From Liolophura sinensis (Eukaryota; Mollusca; Polyplacophora; Chitonida; Chitonidae): DNA of 60,000 nucleotides. The number at the start of each line of letters is the position of its first letter. Position 1 is the stretch's first letter. The stretch spans positions 70,896,028 to 70,956,027 of the forward strand of contig NC_088295.1 of the NCBI RefSeq assembly GCF_032854445.1, in the 5' to 3' direction. Made by a program: the position numbers and the translations under genes. Below are positions 37,301 to 52,300 of this stretch, piece after piece. Below the pieces are notes generated by a model. That model had not been told where the DNA came from and ran no database searches. It saw only the letters and a program-made list of their open reading frames with translations.

Positions 37301-40300
37301 TGTATATCAAAACCTAGGGTACATATATACATATGTACATCTAGTACTGCATACTGCAATTGTATGTACTTACAGGACTTCATGCTGGAACCTTGAGTAG
37401 AGACTGTGTCTTTCTGAGAACTTTGGTGACTCTGTACCCACTTTGCGAAGGCGGTCGGGCGACTGGTGGCTCCTCCCTGGGTGCGTACGGAGCTTGATGA
37501 TGAGCCTGAAGAGCTGAGTTTGAAGGAGGAGGGTGAGAGAACAGAGGGTTTACCAGCAGGACTGTGTCGTGAGGAAGTGTTACCAGAGCCGCTTACTTTG
37601 GATCCTCCCCCACTTGCGCCGTTACTGCCGATGTGGATGTACTTCCTCTGTCCAAAGTCCCTGTTTGGAAGAAGCAGAGTGTTTTGGCTACTTACAAAGT
37701 AATCTTTGGCCACTTTAACCATATCCATCATGTAATTCCTTGGAGTAGCCTATCACTGGTTATCTTACACACACACAAGCTGATCAGTTGTCACCCCAAG
37801 CATAAGCCCTGCACACATGCAGGTGAAGGCACTAAAACAAGGTCTATCCACTGACCACTGGAAGTCATGACTGCATGTGTCAACCACAGCTCTTGGACAA
37901 ATAACCCACCTAATCTCTCAGTTTAACTCTAAAGTCAGCTGATAAGGGGCATGGAAAACTGCCAGACTGCTTATGGACAGACAACCAGTGGACATGGACC
38001 CATGCAACCAGGTGTAAACATAAAGCATTGGCTAAGGACAGCTGCGTCTGTGAGAAGGCTGTTGGCTCACAGCCAATCTTGACAGCATGTCTAGGACAGT
38101 CTCTGCACAGCCACTTTCACAATCAGCTGCTTCACACATGTACCAGTCTGCAAAACTGTCCAGCTAGAGTAATCCGCACAACATTATGCCCGTCCAATGA
38201 AGGCAGTTCGTACTGGTCAGCTAATGCTAAGCTTTTACATGTCCTCAGCGTCCCTGACCACACACCTGTTATCTCCAGCTTTACTGGTGCATCAGTCAGT
38301 CCAGGCTAATGAAGTAGGTTACCTGGGCAAACAGTGGGTTAACTTAGATAAGTGGAGATAATGTACATGAAGATCTTCCATGTACAGAGGTTGGCTGGCT
38401 GTCACTACTCTTTAGGCTGCTGTGCCCAGGTCTCCTACACCACAAATCTAATCCATGTACCACAAGTCTGACTACATTTCAACAATACAGTGTATTTTTG
38501 GCACATGGCTGAATAAGACATGGCTGCTCCTTTCCCTAGCATACATATTAATTAACCTGGTAACATAGGTGAAAACCCCAACTGTCAATCAGGCGTGTAA
38601 ATGAAATGTACACATACATGTACACCTACCTGTACATGTACATAAGCTTACTTATGAATGCACATCTTCTAGCTGGGTCATACACACATGTACTTACACC
38701 CTATCAAAAATACAACTGAACAAATATTCTGTATTCACCGCATTATTCAACCTGACACATGTACACTCAACAACTTCTCATCATGTGAACTTCATTAGCG
38801 TGTGTACATGAAATTAAATTAACCCCATGGACAGTTGTGTAGTTCAAATCAATCTGTAATATATATAAGTTTGAGGAAAATTATATTATCTTTTGTTGGA
38901 AAGTTATATATATGCATGTACATGTACTCTCATGCACTTATTCTCATCCTTTCACAACAAAGATAACAGTGCAATGGATCAGACAGAGGCTGGCCACAAT
39001 TCCTGACATCATGCAATTGCAGCACGAACGTAAAATATTAAGTCACCAGTCACCATACATCTGTGCACAGGCACATGAAAACTAACTATTGTATTTCACC
39101 TAAAACTTAGCATTTTTTTGAGTGAGACTATTCGCTTGATTCTTATTGATTCATCCACTTAGTATGGCCAACTAAGGGTTTTTTGTGAAGTTGGATATAA
39201 CTTCTTATCTGAAATTTCTTAAGGGTTGACATCAACAGTGTCATTTTAATGCCTTTAATTGCTTCTGTACATATATACTTACCAAAACTTTAGGAGAAAT
39301 ACAGTATTAAGCTTTTCCATTGTGTACTTCAACATGGCCCTTATTCCACCCATATGCATTTAATATTTATACATGTATATAATGTGTTTATTCTTGAGTA
39401 GGGCATAAAACATCAATCACATAAACAAAATAAATATTATGTTTCTGATTGACCTGATGACATAATATTTCCCATAGATTGATACTATTAGGCTGCATGC
39501 TTTTATATTGCTGTTGTGGGCTGGCTATAATCCTCCACAACTTTATGTAAACCAGATCCTATAGGACAAATACAAACCATAAGTGTAATCTTATGTGTCA
39601 CGCTTTTTTTAAATGAATTTGGGACTACACATAAAAATGTACATTATAAAAAAAAAACAAACAAAAAAAAAAACAGTATACAACTGAAAGAGCAGAAAGC
39701 TAGGATTGATGTAAAGAATGGGGACTCCCTGCATGCACCAGTAAACACATATGCCCAATGGCATTTACATTAAGACATGGCAGTTAAAAAATTAAGGAAA
39801 AACTTTGAGTGAACAGTATGCGTGGTTATAAAACAATTTGGCCAGCAGCCAAATAAAGTGCTTTTCAGCAAGTGAACAACTGATTACATTTGTGGCAAAT
39901 ACAGTAATGTGACATATAATATAAACTGTATAGTGTACATGTAATTCTCCTTAAGAACTACATGTACATGTAGCTGTTCAGTAGATTTAACTGTGAATGA
40001 ATGATTGGTCTCTCTAACAGATAGCAGATTAAGATACACGTAGCTGATATTGCACCACACTGCGCTCTATCATGATACTCCATCTTGCGTAGCTTAAACT
40101 ATGAGAATTCGATTCAGTTTAATTGTTACTTCCAAACTTCATGGAAGTAAATTTATATCACGAGTCGTCTTATTCACAACATTACATGCTTCATGTTCTT
40201 CTCTGCATTACACATCAGTGTGTACTTTAAAATTAATGTACATGTAATGAGAAAGTTGTTCTTTTATTTATCACTGTCACCATGATTGATATAATTAGAG

Positions 40301-43300
40301 GATAGATAAAGACAAAAGCAAGAGATTATCACAATTACCATAATGTTCTCTCCCTTCTCCAGTACCACTAACACTGTCACCAAATTTTGATGACAAATTA
40401 ATTTTGTTGTTAACGCACAAGTTACATGTCTGCTGCATAGATATCAACCAAAACATTCTATCCATTTAGCTCTTGCTTCAGGCTGAAGTTCCTTCAAATT
40501 CGAAAACTTTTGTAGCTGTTACTGAGAGTCTGCAGGACAGCTGTCTATATTAAACTACATGTACTTTTTTTTGATAAATTATACTGGACATAAAAATCAC
40601 ACCTATACATATATGGTTACTCTACAAGCTTGTATGTACCACCACTGGCTGATGGCTACTAGCACTCCAGAAGGACTATACATGTACTATATACTGTACA
40701 TATCACAGAACTCCTTGTGAGGTCAGAACTGGGCATATTCCCAAAACATACCGTTCATAGCGAAGCTGACAGCTAGAGAATTGACATTCACAAGTCTATA
40801 GTACATGCGCATGTGTACATGTAAGTACTATTGTACTAACACTCAGTGGGAATCATGGTATATGTGTTTAACAGAACACAAAAATAGTTTAGAGGACCTC
40901 TGTACAAATACAGGTATGATTTACTGGATGAACATTGTTACACTCTCTCTGTACACCCTCTCTGCTCTTCTGCACTTATATGGGCATGTAGGTACACCCA
41001 TGTACACAATGTAGGCCTATCATACATGCAATACTTCTTGATTAAACACATAACACATTCACCACACATAAGTGTATAAGCTGTAATTTTTGGAATGATC
41101 GATTTACAAGTTGTAATCTGAAAGGTGCGAAGTTGTTAATGTGTTGAATACCAACAATACATGTAATACAGGTATTTAATGATGTATGTTAGATAAATGT
41201 ACAAGTACATGTAGTCCCTTTCAACTGTAATAATATATAAACATATATACTCTACAGGCCACTGTGTGAACATGTCTACATGTACTGTAAATACAGCACA
41301 ATACAATTTTCTTAATTACAGACTATCACTGAACAATTCCATGCATTGGTAGCATACAATGGATTTAAAAGTATCAGTACTTACAAAGTCTAAGGCTGAG
41401 CAATCAGACAGGACAAATAAAAGATATCCTGAACTGCTGTGGTACATGTACTGTCACTGTCTGTGACAAAACAACATGACACTAAGAGAGACGAGGTACT
41501 GACTGCAGAGGTAGATGTGTCACAATAACATATATATGTCTACGTGTATGTGCGAGGCCGTGAATCAGCCGGGTGTAAAGACTCTGGTCACAGTGCACAG
41601 TAATAATCAGTCCTTAGCTTCTTAAAAACACCCCCTAGGCTTCCAGTGCTAGCCTGTGCAGGAAGTAAACTCTCAAGGGTAGGCCAGATTTCGAGCAAGA
41701 AAAAAAAAATGAAATCAGAACAGGATATAGTTTGTGGCAAGTACATGTTGGCCACAGTGCTGCTGGTTGTTAATGATGTTGCAATAGAGAACATGTATGT
41801 GCCTGCAAATCATTCACCAGTATACTAAAGAGTCTGCCAGACGATGCCCTCATGTTTGGTTATACACATGTATGCTATCATCACAACACGCACCTGTTCT
41901 CCCAGAAGGCTCAGGAAACTTAACACTTCCATACATGTATGTACATTGACAAGTAAGCAGCCCTCTGAAGGTCTGCTTATCACGTTTCATCTATGAAAGT
42001 TCTGTTCAAAGCATAACTAGCAGAATAAAACTGAGAAGAAAATGTGACACACAGTCCCTACATATCCACTATCGTGGAAACCCTCACTGAATTTCTGCAC
42101 AAAAAAAGTGTACGTACATGTAAAATTATATGGTTTACTATTAGAAATGAAAAGTAACAGGTACATGCACATGTTAGAGATTGTAAAGAATAGATGAAAT
42201 TTCACCCCCCAAAAAGCGCATTTTAAGGGGCAAACAAATGTTATAAAATGTTACTTTTAATGCTGAAACATCTTTTTTTTCAGCAGGACATCAAACCTTT
42301 CAAACAAACTTCAAAATACTTTTCTCAGATGATTACAGTTCTCAGAATCAGAACAAAGTGTGTTGTGGATGAAATTTTACGTTATATTTACTGTACTCCA
42401 ACACACCTCAATTTCACACATGTGTAAAGCATGTCATACACTTTACATCTACACTCTGCTATACATATTTAGCTCGGAAGTCTACTATGCACTGTCTCAT
42501 CGATACATAAGATGTGTAACAGGACATGAAATCTGACTGTAAGAAGTAGCCCAGGTGAATGTTGCTAATTTCTAGCTATGGCAGATATAATGTTACAGCT
42601 TTGTACTTACATGAACATATCCATACATGTACCCCTCAATTTTCTCATGCAATTCTGGATTGCCTTATCGTAAATGTGATGACTAAACTCCTGCAAGATG
42701 TGATTATAACAAAACCTGCAAGTTTACACACTTTGAAAAACTCTGCAACCAATCACAAGTCCTTCCTTTGTGCCAATAGTCCTTATTTATGCACGGATGA
42801 ATCTCAGAAAGTTTTCTCCAATAAAAAACTACTCAAGACCACTTGAAGAAAAAAATATACTATAAACCTTGTTTCTATTCATGTACATCATTGACTAAAA
42901 AGACAAATTAAATATAAAATTTCAAACTAAAAATAACTAAAATATGTAAGGTAAATAATTCCATATGTAACCCTTTCAACACCCATTATAAATGTACATA
43001 CATGTAACACCACATATTGTAAATATAAAAGCTTACATGTGCTCCTTGCTGTATTTTGTATAAACATAATGCCAGACTGTTGTACATTTACTTCACTGTT
43101 TCTCACTTTTCAAGTTCAAGTTTTTCTACCTTTTGCATACAACTGGGTAACCACATGTATGAAAGTAATTTTTGAGTGTTAATTATTTAATTCATTTGAT
43201 TTTTACTTCATGCTTTAAATACTCAAGAATTTTTAACTTGATAGCTTTCAGTTTTATAGCCGGAGGAAACTGACAAAATTGCCCATATGTAACAGAGATA

Positions 43301-46300
43301 TGTACACCGTATGCACATGTGAAGACAAGCAGTCTCCAACAAATGTTAGACAGCACAAATGTTCACAGGTGCATCACTGACTGCCTATTGTTGCCAAGAC
43401 ACCACAAGTAGTGTTAATTACTTGTTTATTTTTCACATTGTGTTTTGTGTCGTGCTCAAGAATATTTCACTCGCACAACAGCCAGCATAAGCTGAACCTG
43501 AACTTAGAAAGATCACAGTGGTGCGACAATCCTAGGTCAATGCGCCGCGCTGGCACACTATCCACATTGGCCACAGACAGTTCCCTGTTAATTACTATTT
43601 AATTAATTTAACAGCTAAAATCAAGACTTTTATGCTGTACTTTGTCAAGCAATTGCTCTGTAGAAGTACCATTTCATGTAGGACTTCATCTCTAAGTATG
43701 ATGTATGTTTCTTCATGCTGAAGGTAAATTATCAAACAATCTCCTAATCCAGTGTAGAATGCCACTGGCATGCACACCAAAGCCAGGTTGTTTACATACA
43801 GCCACTACCTCCTAGCTGCTGTACCCACCAGTTCCGCATCTACATCTCAACGAAAATACCAACCATATGAGAAAAAGTGAGGCTAAATCATGTACTCACC
43901 CCCAGAAGCAGGCAGTAAGAGCCCGCAGCTTACGCTTAATGGGCATTCTACCTGGTTTGTCAGAGCTAAATCTACACCCGACACATCCTCAGGTAAAAAA
44001 TGTAGCATACAGGAGAGAAATATTTCACAAGTTTTGTGATAGGTACCAGGTATTGACACTGTCTTCAGCTTGAACCCAGAGTACCTGAAGACTTTAGTTC
44101 ACACTGATTCCCTGTTAACCCTCCAAAGTTAACCCCAACACTGCCAAATATTAGTAATTAGAGGATGGGAATCAACTGACTTGTATCACTCATCTTCATA
44201 CTGATTGTGCACCAATATGCACGTCACTATAACTGAATACTCCATGTATAAAAGGTAGATGTAAATCTGGCAATAACTCCTTGCACATGTTGAAGAAATA
44301 AATATATTAAGAGAAGGTATGTGTGCAATATGTATATCGATGCTACACTTCTATGTACATAGATCTACTTGTAGTTCATACACATGTAAAGATGTCTAAT
44401 AGTAGAGCAGCCTGCCTCTCCCTGCATGCCTTACCTCAGTGCTTATCTCCTCTCCTACTCACAGCTGCCAGCTAACTAACACACTGATGCCTTTTAACCC
44501 ACAGTTATAACCTCAATAATACTACAGTACATGTAACTTAGATGATCCAGGTCAGTTTATATACATCTTTATATATGCACAATTTAACATACATACAATC
44601 TACACAAATATTTTAATGGGAAGCTGCTTTCAACATTACAACCTACATGTAGACAGTACAAACTCCATCAACAATCACTCTTACGATGACCTATTGACAT
44701 ATGAAACTGTACAAAGTCTTAAATTAATCCAAATGACTTAGATAAGTGTGATTATAGGCAAAAAGCCACTACTAACAGCTATGTTCAAATTACTTGACCA
44801 TGTACATATATGAAGGGTGCACATGACCTAGTTGCACACAACAGCTGACTTTTTAATGATTTGGTTAATGGACAATTGTCTAACATTCTTTTGTCTGCCA
44901 GCTGACAAAGTCTCTCAGTATACAGTGCTAGGTGTTCAGTCCTATTATTCTAAAGCTACAGTAACACAAAATAAAGCCAGCACCTCCTTAACAGCGGTGC
45001 AGGTAGAGCTCCTGAACTACATATACATGTACATTGGAACATATATAAACCACGGTGAAGGTGAATCCCCAGAGCTAGATGTACACTTACACTAGAACAC
45101 AATTGGACCCACATCAATTCAATGTGTACATTCTAGACTCGACGTCAAGCTAAATAGAAGGCCCAAAATGACAGTAGAATGAATGGTTTTCTTCTGTAAC
45201 GTTGCAGTGTGTGTGTGTACTCACCAGTTATTTTTATGATCACAGGCACACTGATAATTGTGATGTAATGATGGAAAGAACAATTCAGTTCACAGCTTTG
45301 GATCATCTTGATACACGCGGGAAGGATTTATCAAAGTCTCTTACCACAGATATTATGAAAAAAGAACACAATCCTAGTGTGCAATCAGAGTCAGTCATTC
45401 TGGCATTCACCTGTATCCTTCAAACCTTGCCTATGAGAGATAATAACAGGTATATGGATCAGACGATCATGAACCCACAACCAGACAGGTGACAAAACTA
45501 AGCAATCAGTCTCATTGTGGTATAAAAATTCAGTTTGCCATCGACAATGCAAGATGTCAAATTATATTTACCTTTACAACTTATCAGATCATACATGTAA
45601 GATGAACACTACTTGTGCTTTTAAAAAAATGATCACACATGTACATACACAATAATTACCATGCAGGTCAATGAACAATGATTTCAGGTTGTTCCCTAAT
45701 GACTAGTCCTTGTCTTATAAATGACCTCGCTCAAAACACACTATCAGCCAATGAGAAAACCTACATACATGTACATGTGCATACATAAAAAGTATGTTTT
45801 TTTAAAACCATACACCATATGTTTATCTGACAGTTACAGATACATGTATATAAGTTCATCTAAAAGGCACCTGATCAATAGAGGGTTCATTTAATCTTAT
45901 ATGTACTTCACTGTGGCTATGGCTATTTACTGAAGATAGAAACACACTCAAGAACCTTTCAAGTTGTCATGCCTGTAAACTGTGAGCATAGAGCTTGTGT
46001 AAAGTTCAGCTCAACTGCATGCATGGCTTTAGTGTTGTGCCTGTATGTTAGTACATACATGTAAAGTACCACTGAAACACAGTTTTAATTCCATTCCCAA
46101 AATCTTACAATTCTTTTTGATACACTGTTTGAAAATTGTTTTTAAAATGGTTCCCATTCATCTCATTTGATTATCACTACCACAGTATTGAACTTTTCAG
46201 AAAATTCTCAAAGAAATTTCTTTCCTTCTATCTCTTAAAAATATGTTAGCGTTTCCTGTCATCCATACTCAGTGCTTCGCTCTGTATGCAATGTACTTAC

Positions 46301-49300
46301 AATAATTACTATCATAAACCACCATTTTAAGGGATTTGAGTCATATTATGATATAAATCTTACAAATTCAATAAAGTGTGGCATGAATTATTTACAGAGC
46401 ACTACAACGTAATCGAGTCGGATCTTGTGTAAAACACTTACCCCTTTACAATCCCTGTGGCTAGTGGTGAGTGGAATCTCTTGTATACAGAAGTCTGTTG
46501 TGGGCTCCCTGTTAAGTCATCTACCCAAGAAGAATATAAGTGACTTTTGTTCCTGATGGCCTTCATCATCTAGCCTCATCCAACATCTCACAAGAATAAA
46601 ATGTCTTACACTGAGACACATATAGCCAGACAAGAATTAATCTTCAACTTCACAATTCTACCACAAAGCCGATGCAGGAACTTACACACATGTTAGTCAC
46701 TCACACAATGAAACAGCTGATCTACGTGTAAACCAGAATGTTCTACACCAAGAAAAGCTTAGAACATTTGGTAAGAGAAAGATTATCAAATTCTGATATT
46801 AGAGCTGTTTCAATCTTTCCAGCAATGGACATAAAGCTGTGACGATACAACTGTTTCATGCAGTCTGACACATGGAAGCCTGGTCCATTAGTTTGACTCC
46901 TATCCTTCACAAGAATTGAACCAATATCCCAATGTCCTTCCTGTTACAGATGGTCCCTTTCTCAACTGCTCTGTGTGTCTTCCAAGGAGAACACTGATTA
47001 ACTGTCAACACAGAGGCTTGCGTGCTGCCAAGTACGTGCTGCTGCAGGCGAATCAATAAGCTGTCAAATGAATGGACACTGATAAAATAACAATATCCCC
47101 AGTACTGGCCAAGAATGCCACTGGCTGCAAGCCTTTCATTGAGTAATTCCCACCAGGAGGTGAGCAAGAGGGACAGGCACAGGGTCAAATAATTAACCAC
47201 TTTGTTTGCCAGTGGAAACACAGCAAACATAGCTTCTTGACAGCCTGTTAGAGTCATCTAGCCAATACTTACATGTGCAGTACCTTCCTCATCAAGACCA
47301 CATACAGATTAGATCTAGAACCCATGCACAAAGTTGCATACAGCAGTAATGTTACTGCAGTTTTTGTACATGCATGTTCCCACAAAGACAGACACATATA
47401 TTCTTATCTTAAGAAAGCACAGATGAAAATTGTTGATGAGAAACACTGCATTCTGATTATACTGAACACAAAAGGTTTAATACCTCTTTCTGCCATCAGT
47501 CATGAAAATAAATACATGACACTGAAAACACCATTAAATATCCAAAATGGACATAGGTCCCAATTCCACACACGTTATCTGAACAGACGGTGCATGGGTA
47601 CATGTATGTTATCCAAATATAAACATCTGAAATAACAAAATACATGTAAATGTGTGCTACACAAAAGTAACTTTATCAGTCGATAAAGATACGACATATA
47701 TAATATGTGCAGGAGTATATGTACATGTACCTTCAATCTTCCACCAATCCGACTGGTGTGTTATGCCATACTCAAAACATACAGTGTATGACTTATACAG
47801 GATCCAGTCATGCAGAATCCATCATGCTCAAGATAACAAGCCTCCGTCAATTAATCAAGGGGTGGTTCCAAAAAGAGTTGCAGTACATGTAATTCAGATC
47901 CAACAATGCACACGAACTTCAGTTGATCTAGCCAGAGCTGAATTCAGACAAGTGAATTCATTGTTCTTTGTCCTGAGGTTGAGTTGTTCCCAAATGATGA
48001 TTAGTTGTAGCAATACGTTGTTTCTATTCTGCTGCTTTCCACCTACCTGTATTTCAGTATGTTAATTCCCTGCATCAGAACAAGGAAGATCACAGTTGCT
48101 TTTTTGATGGGGATCAAATCAAGCTACATGTATGAACAAGTTACACAACAAGCAAGATGACATTAGAAGCTTATCTCAAATGCTCAGCGAACATTATGTT
48201 TTATAGTGTAGTGAATACCATTTACCAAGACATGTACTCTATCCAACATAATGTTCATAATAGGGTTTACTGTGGACTGCCACAACATGCCAGCCTTCCA
48301 AGCCTCAGGCATATTCACCTACTTTGCCAGTCAGGATCCAATCACAAATGAGCCTTCAACACTTCACTGATGCATGAGTTAACAAAAATCAATTACATTC
48401 ATAATTGCACTAATTATTTATCACCCATTACATTGCCATTGGGTGTTATACTTCTAATTTAGGTATGGAATTGTACCAGTACATGTACCTGTAGACGGTA
48501 GTACAGCACATTGGCAAATACATGTTGGAAGGTATCTGTTTACAGCCTTGTAGGTACAGTTGTATAAATGTATGTGGAGCCCTCCTTGGGCATTAGCAGT
48601 CTGCTGTGTGCACTCAAAAGACACCACCTTTAACATACTGAGATCCAAACAACAAATGCTTGTCTACAAATGTAGAACTTCAAACTCAAGTTTCACAATT
48701 AAATATCCATGTTCATGAATTACAAAAAAAGGTTTCTTGTGTTCTAAGAATAGATACCAGGCTTATGTACATGTATTTTCAGAAGACAAGAATCAAATTT
48801 CAAGGCCTTGAGCAAAACCTGGTCGCACAGAAGTTTAATGGGTCTCTTTTCCACTTTCAGTTCAGAAAATCAGAAAAAATTCTTTGTAAAAATAGACAAA
48901 GTCTACCAAAAAAATGATCTGAAAGGAGATATTGTGTCCAGACAGATGCAAGTGATGTCTCCCCCACTCCTGGTTCACCTGTGACTCCTGTACCCGAGTA
49001 CCACAGAATGTCACTTCTACAGGCTGCTCTTGTCACATAACAGCTCTCTGTGCCTAAGTGCACCTGTACCTGTAAGGCATACCTGTATCTGTCAAACTAT
49101 TGTTCTGATTCTACATAAACTACATGTACTCTTTCATATGGCAATGGCCAAAACATTTCTTCCTCAATGAATCTAGCCTACATGTATCATCCCGGTAAAG
49201 CTGAATCCATGCTCCATCTTGTCACAACCAAAAATTTTAAGAATCAAAATATTTTTTTGCCACTTGACTAATGTACCATGGGAAAATTCACCCTTATCTA

Positions 49301-52300
49301 CATGTATTATACATGTGTGTAGATGGAGTACATCTAGTCATTAAACATTCAGAGTAGTCACCAGAAAAATGTCTGAAGTTGAAAAGAAGTGTGTGTAACA
49401 TGTAAATTAAACACTTTAGTATTCAATGATTCTGAGTGGCACACACGTACAGTACGTTAAGAACAACTTTTGTAGACGTCTTTAAAAGTGATATCTGCTT
49501 TACCAGAGTCTGACATCCTGTCTGAAGGACTGAGTCAAACACTTCACAGCAGGTTTCTACCCTTGTACAGTGTTTAGGTTAAGCACTTGATGAGGAAATT
49601 CTCCCTGACATGCTCTATTGGTCCTTTGTAAATGCAGACCCTTTGTTTCAATTTCCATGATACCCAGTCCATATGTATTGTGAAAACTTTACCTTCTGGA
49701 ATAATACATGTGTACTTTCGCTTTTCCCTATATAAAACACAGTACATGTACCCCTAAGTGTAATTAAATAAATGTAACATAACCACATCCTATATGTACA
49801 TCTTGAAGTTAAAAACAGTTTTACGATCAGAATGAAATGTGTATTGTTCATCATGGCAAAAGTTCAATTGTTTCTTAATGAATAAGTAAGTACATGTATC
49901 TTATCATACCGTGTGACCTGAGATAACAGGTGCACATGCCCTTAATTGATGTTACACACACAAACTGCATGTCAATGATGAAGACACTAGATGACCCATA
50001 AAGCATATGGACTACCATATAACCTCCAGAACAGCAAACTGTACCATTTTGAGACTAACTACTTTGACAGTTTAACAAGACAAATTTAGGCCCTTGGGGT
50101 GAAGAGCAGATATGTGCCTCAATCACTTCAGCTAAGATTTTTATGTGTGCAAAAACAACCTACATGTATTTGTTACTGCTTCCAATCCCTTAAGATAGAG
50201 AAAAAAAGTACTGCTGCCCTGAAGTCCTCCAAACAGCACTCACCTACATGTAAATGTAGCTGAAATCTTGTTTAAAAAATCACACACACTGTATATATCC
50301 AAAACTAAAATATTACACAGGCCTCAAATGGCCTGAATAATGGATGCACTTCTCTGAAAATACATATAGCACTATCATGCCAATAAAACAGCAATCTGTG
50401 TCCCAGCACACAGGAAAATTGATAATTAGATAGGGATACATATAAACACAACCTACATGTAAGAAACAGCTCGGCCAAAGCAGGGCTAAAAAAGACCTGA
50501 TTACTGGGAAGGTATCACCATGCAGTGCATGTCTGCTGACTTTAGCTACATATCTGGCACACTAGTGCTTAATGTATTTTATCTCAAGTTTGGTGTGTAA
50601 AAATGTAATTTCAGAAGCACATTAAGGCACCCTTAATGCCAAAATTTCATGCAATAAGAAATTACTAACTTCATACAAACCTTTCATGTCACACTATATG
50701 GTAAATGAATCCATCAAAACCAAGCAAAATGTGTCACTTAAAATGTTTATTTATTTGATTGATGTTTTACGCCATACTCAAGAATATTTATTTTCACTTA
50801 TACAACAGCAGCCAGCATAACACATGTAGTGGGAGGAAAGCAGCAGGAAGGGCCTGGCGAAAACTCGTGACCTGAGAGGAAGCCAGCATGAGCTGGACTT
50901 GAACCCATAGCGACTGTATTGGTGAGGGCGCCCTGGGTTATGCCACAGCCACCCCCACACGACACCCTAACCACCTCGCCCACCGAGACCCCTTACTAAC
51001 AGGGGCAATACAGTACATTAAGAGGATGATTGACTTACATATATAGTACCCGACACTTACAGCACTTGAAAGTGTGACACAGAAAGCAAACAATCCATAA
51101 ATATGTTTCAAAAGCCTTTTCTAACATAACTGGCCACATCAGTTCCCCAATAAGATGCACATATAAGAGTGCACATAAACTATATGCCAACTGTACAAAG
51201 AGCATACAGCAGTGCAAGCAAACACTTATAATGAAACTGTCAAATCCTAGTTGGGACAGTTGTGCTGTGCTAGATTAACATCAACCAATACGATTAATTC
51301 TTGATTTAAACAGTTGATGCCTTAAAAATAAAATACATGTATTTACGTAAATGTAGTATGAAAAAAGTAGATATACATATATATGTACACACAAATGAGA
51401 CTGACATGTTTATCTATGAGTGCATTTAAGGACATGTGCAAAATACATGTTACATGTATACAAAATTGATTCTATCATTCAGAAAAATATAATATATGTG
51501 TGCTTTGTTGGAATGTATATTTCTAAATTACATGCATATACATTTGATAGTTGTTCTACGCCCTAGTGATGAATATTTCACAGTAAATGTCATGTGTCAT
51601 GACATGAGAACTAAACTGAGCTGAGACAATACTACTCACATGTACATCATGATGTAGCAGACAAACTTTTCAACCACAGTCACAGCCAAACTGTTAATTG
51701 AAGGTCAAAAACTCCATTTTGTCTCTGGACACACTTGTCAAATTTTGACATTTATAATGTTTTCCTCATTTTCACGTTCAATTTACACAAATTTTGAACT
51801 ATGCTCTTCATACAGTCAAACAGAGAACATGCATCAGTTGGTTCTCATTTCTTCAATAAAGTCTATCATTCATAGTTACCTCCTCCATTTACTTTTTTCT
51901 TTCCACACTGTGGAGTGCATGATCAATTAACCTGGGTAATTTCTCAGTATTTCTCGGTGTACTGAGAAACTCCCACAAGGAGTAAGGAATGAAAAGAAAA
52001 GAGATGTTAAAAGAAGGGTTTTTTCTGGAGCTTCAGATCAAGTGGATTAAAAAGATCTAATTTCAAAAAACAAACAATTCCAGTTAGACAAGACAGGTAC
52101 GTACACAGTAATAGCTAGCCACGTCTGTGAATTACACAAAGACAGAACATGGTTATTTGACAAGTTAGAAAAAGCTAAGTGGCTGGATGCATTTCTGCTC
52201 AGACTGGGCCTTGTCAGAGAAGGATGTATATATGTGCATAATGGGTTGTGTTAACTGGGCCAGCTTACATGTGCACATAGGCTTGGGGAGCGCTCAGGGA

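Noticed and set aside
37028-38309. Plus-strand open frames near GULP1 exon 2
   Set aside because: Antisense to the Ser-rich exon or random; no splice or domain support.
46907-47257. 116-codon minus-strand open frame with hydrophobic stretch
   Set aside because: No homology recognised, no splice-site fit to GULP1 phases; likely chance in an AT-rich intron.
47652-48065. 137-codon plus-strand open frame
   Set aside because: Includes SINE tail sequence (tgttatgccatactcaaaac), lies in GULP1 intron 1 and has no protein-like features or flanking splice logic.
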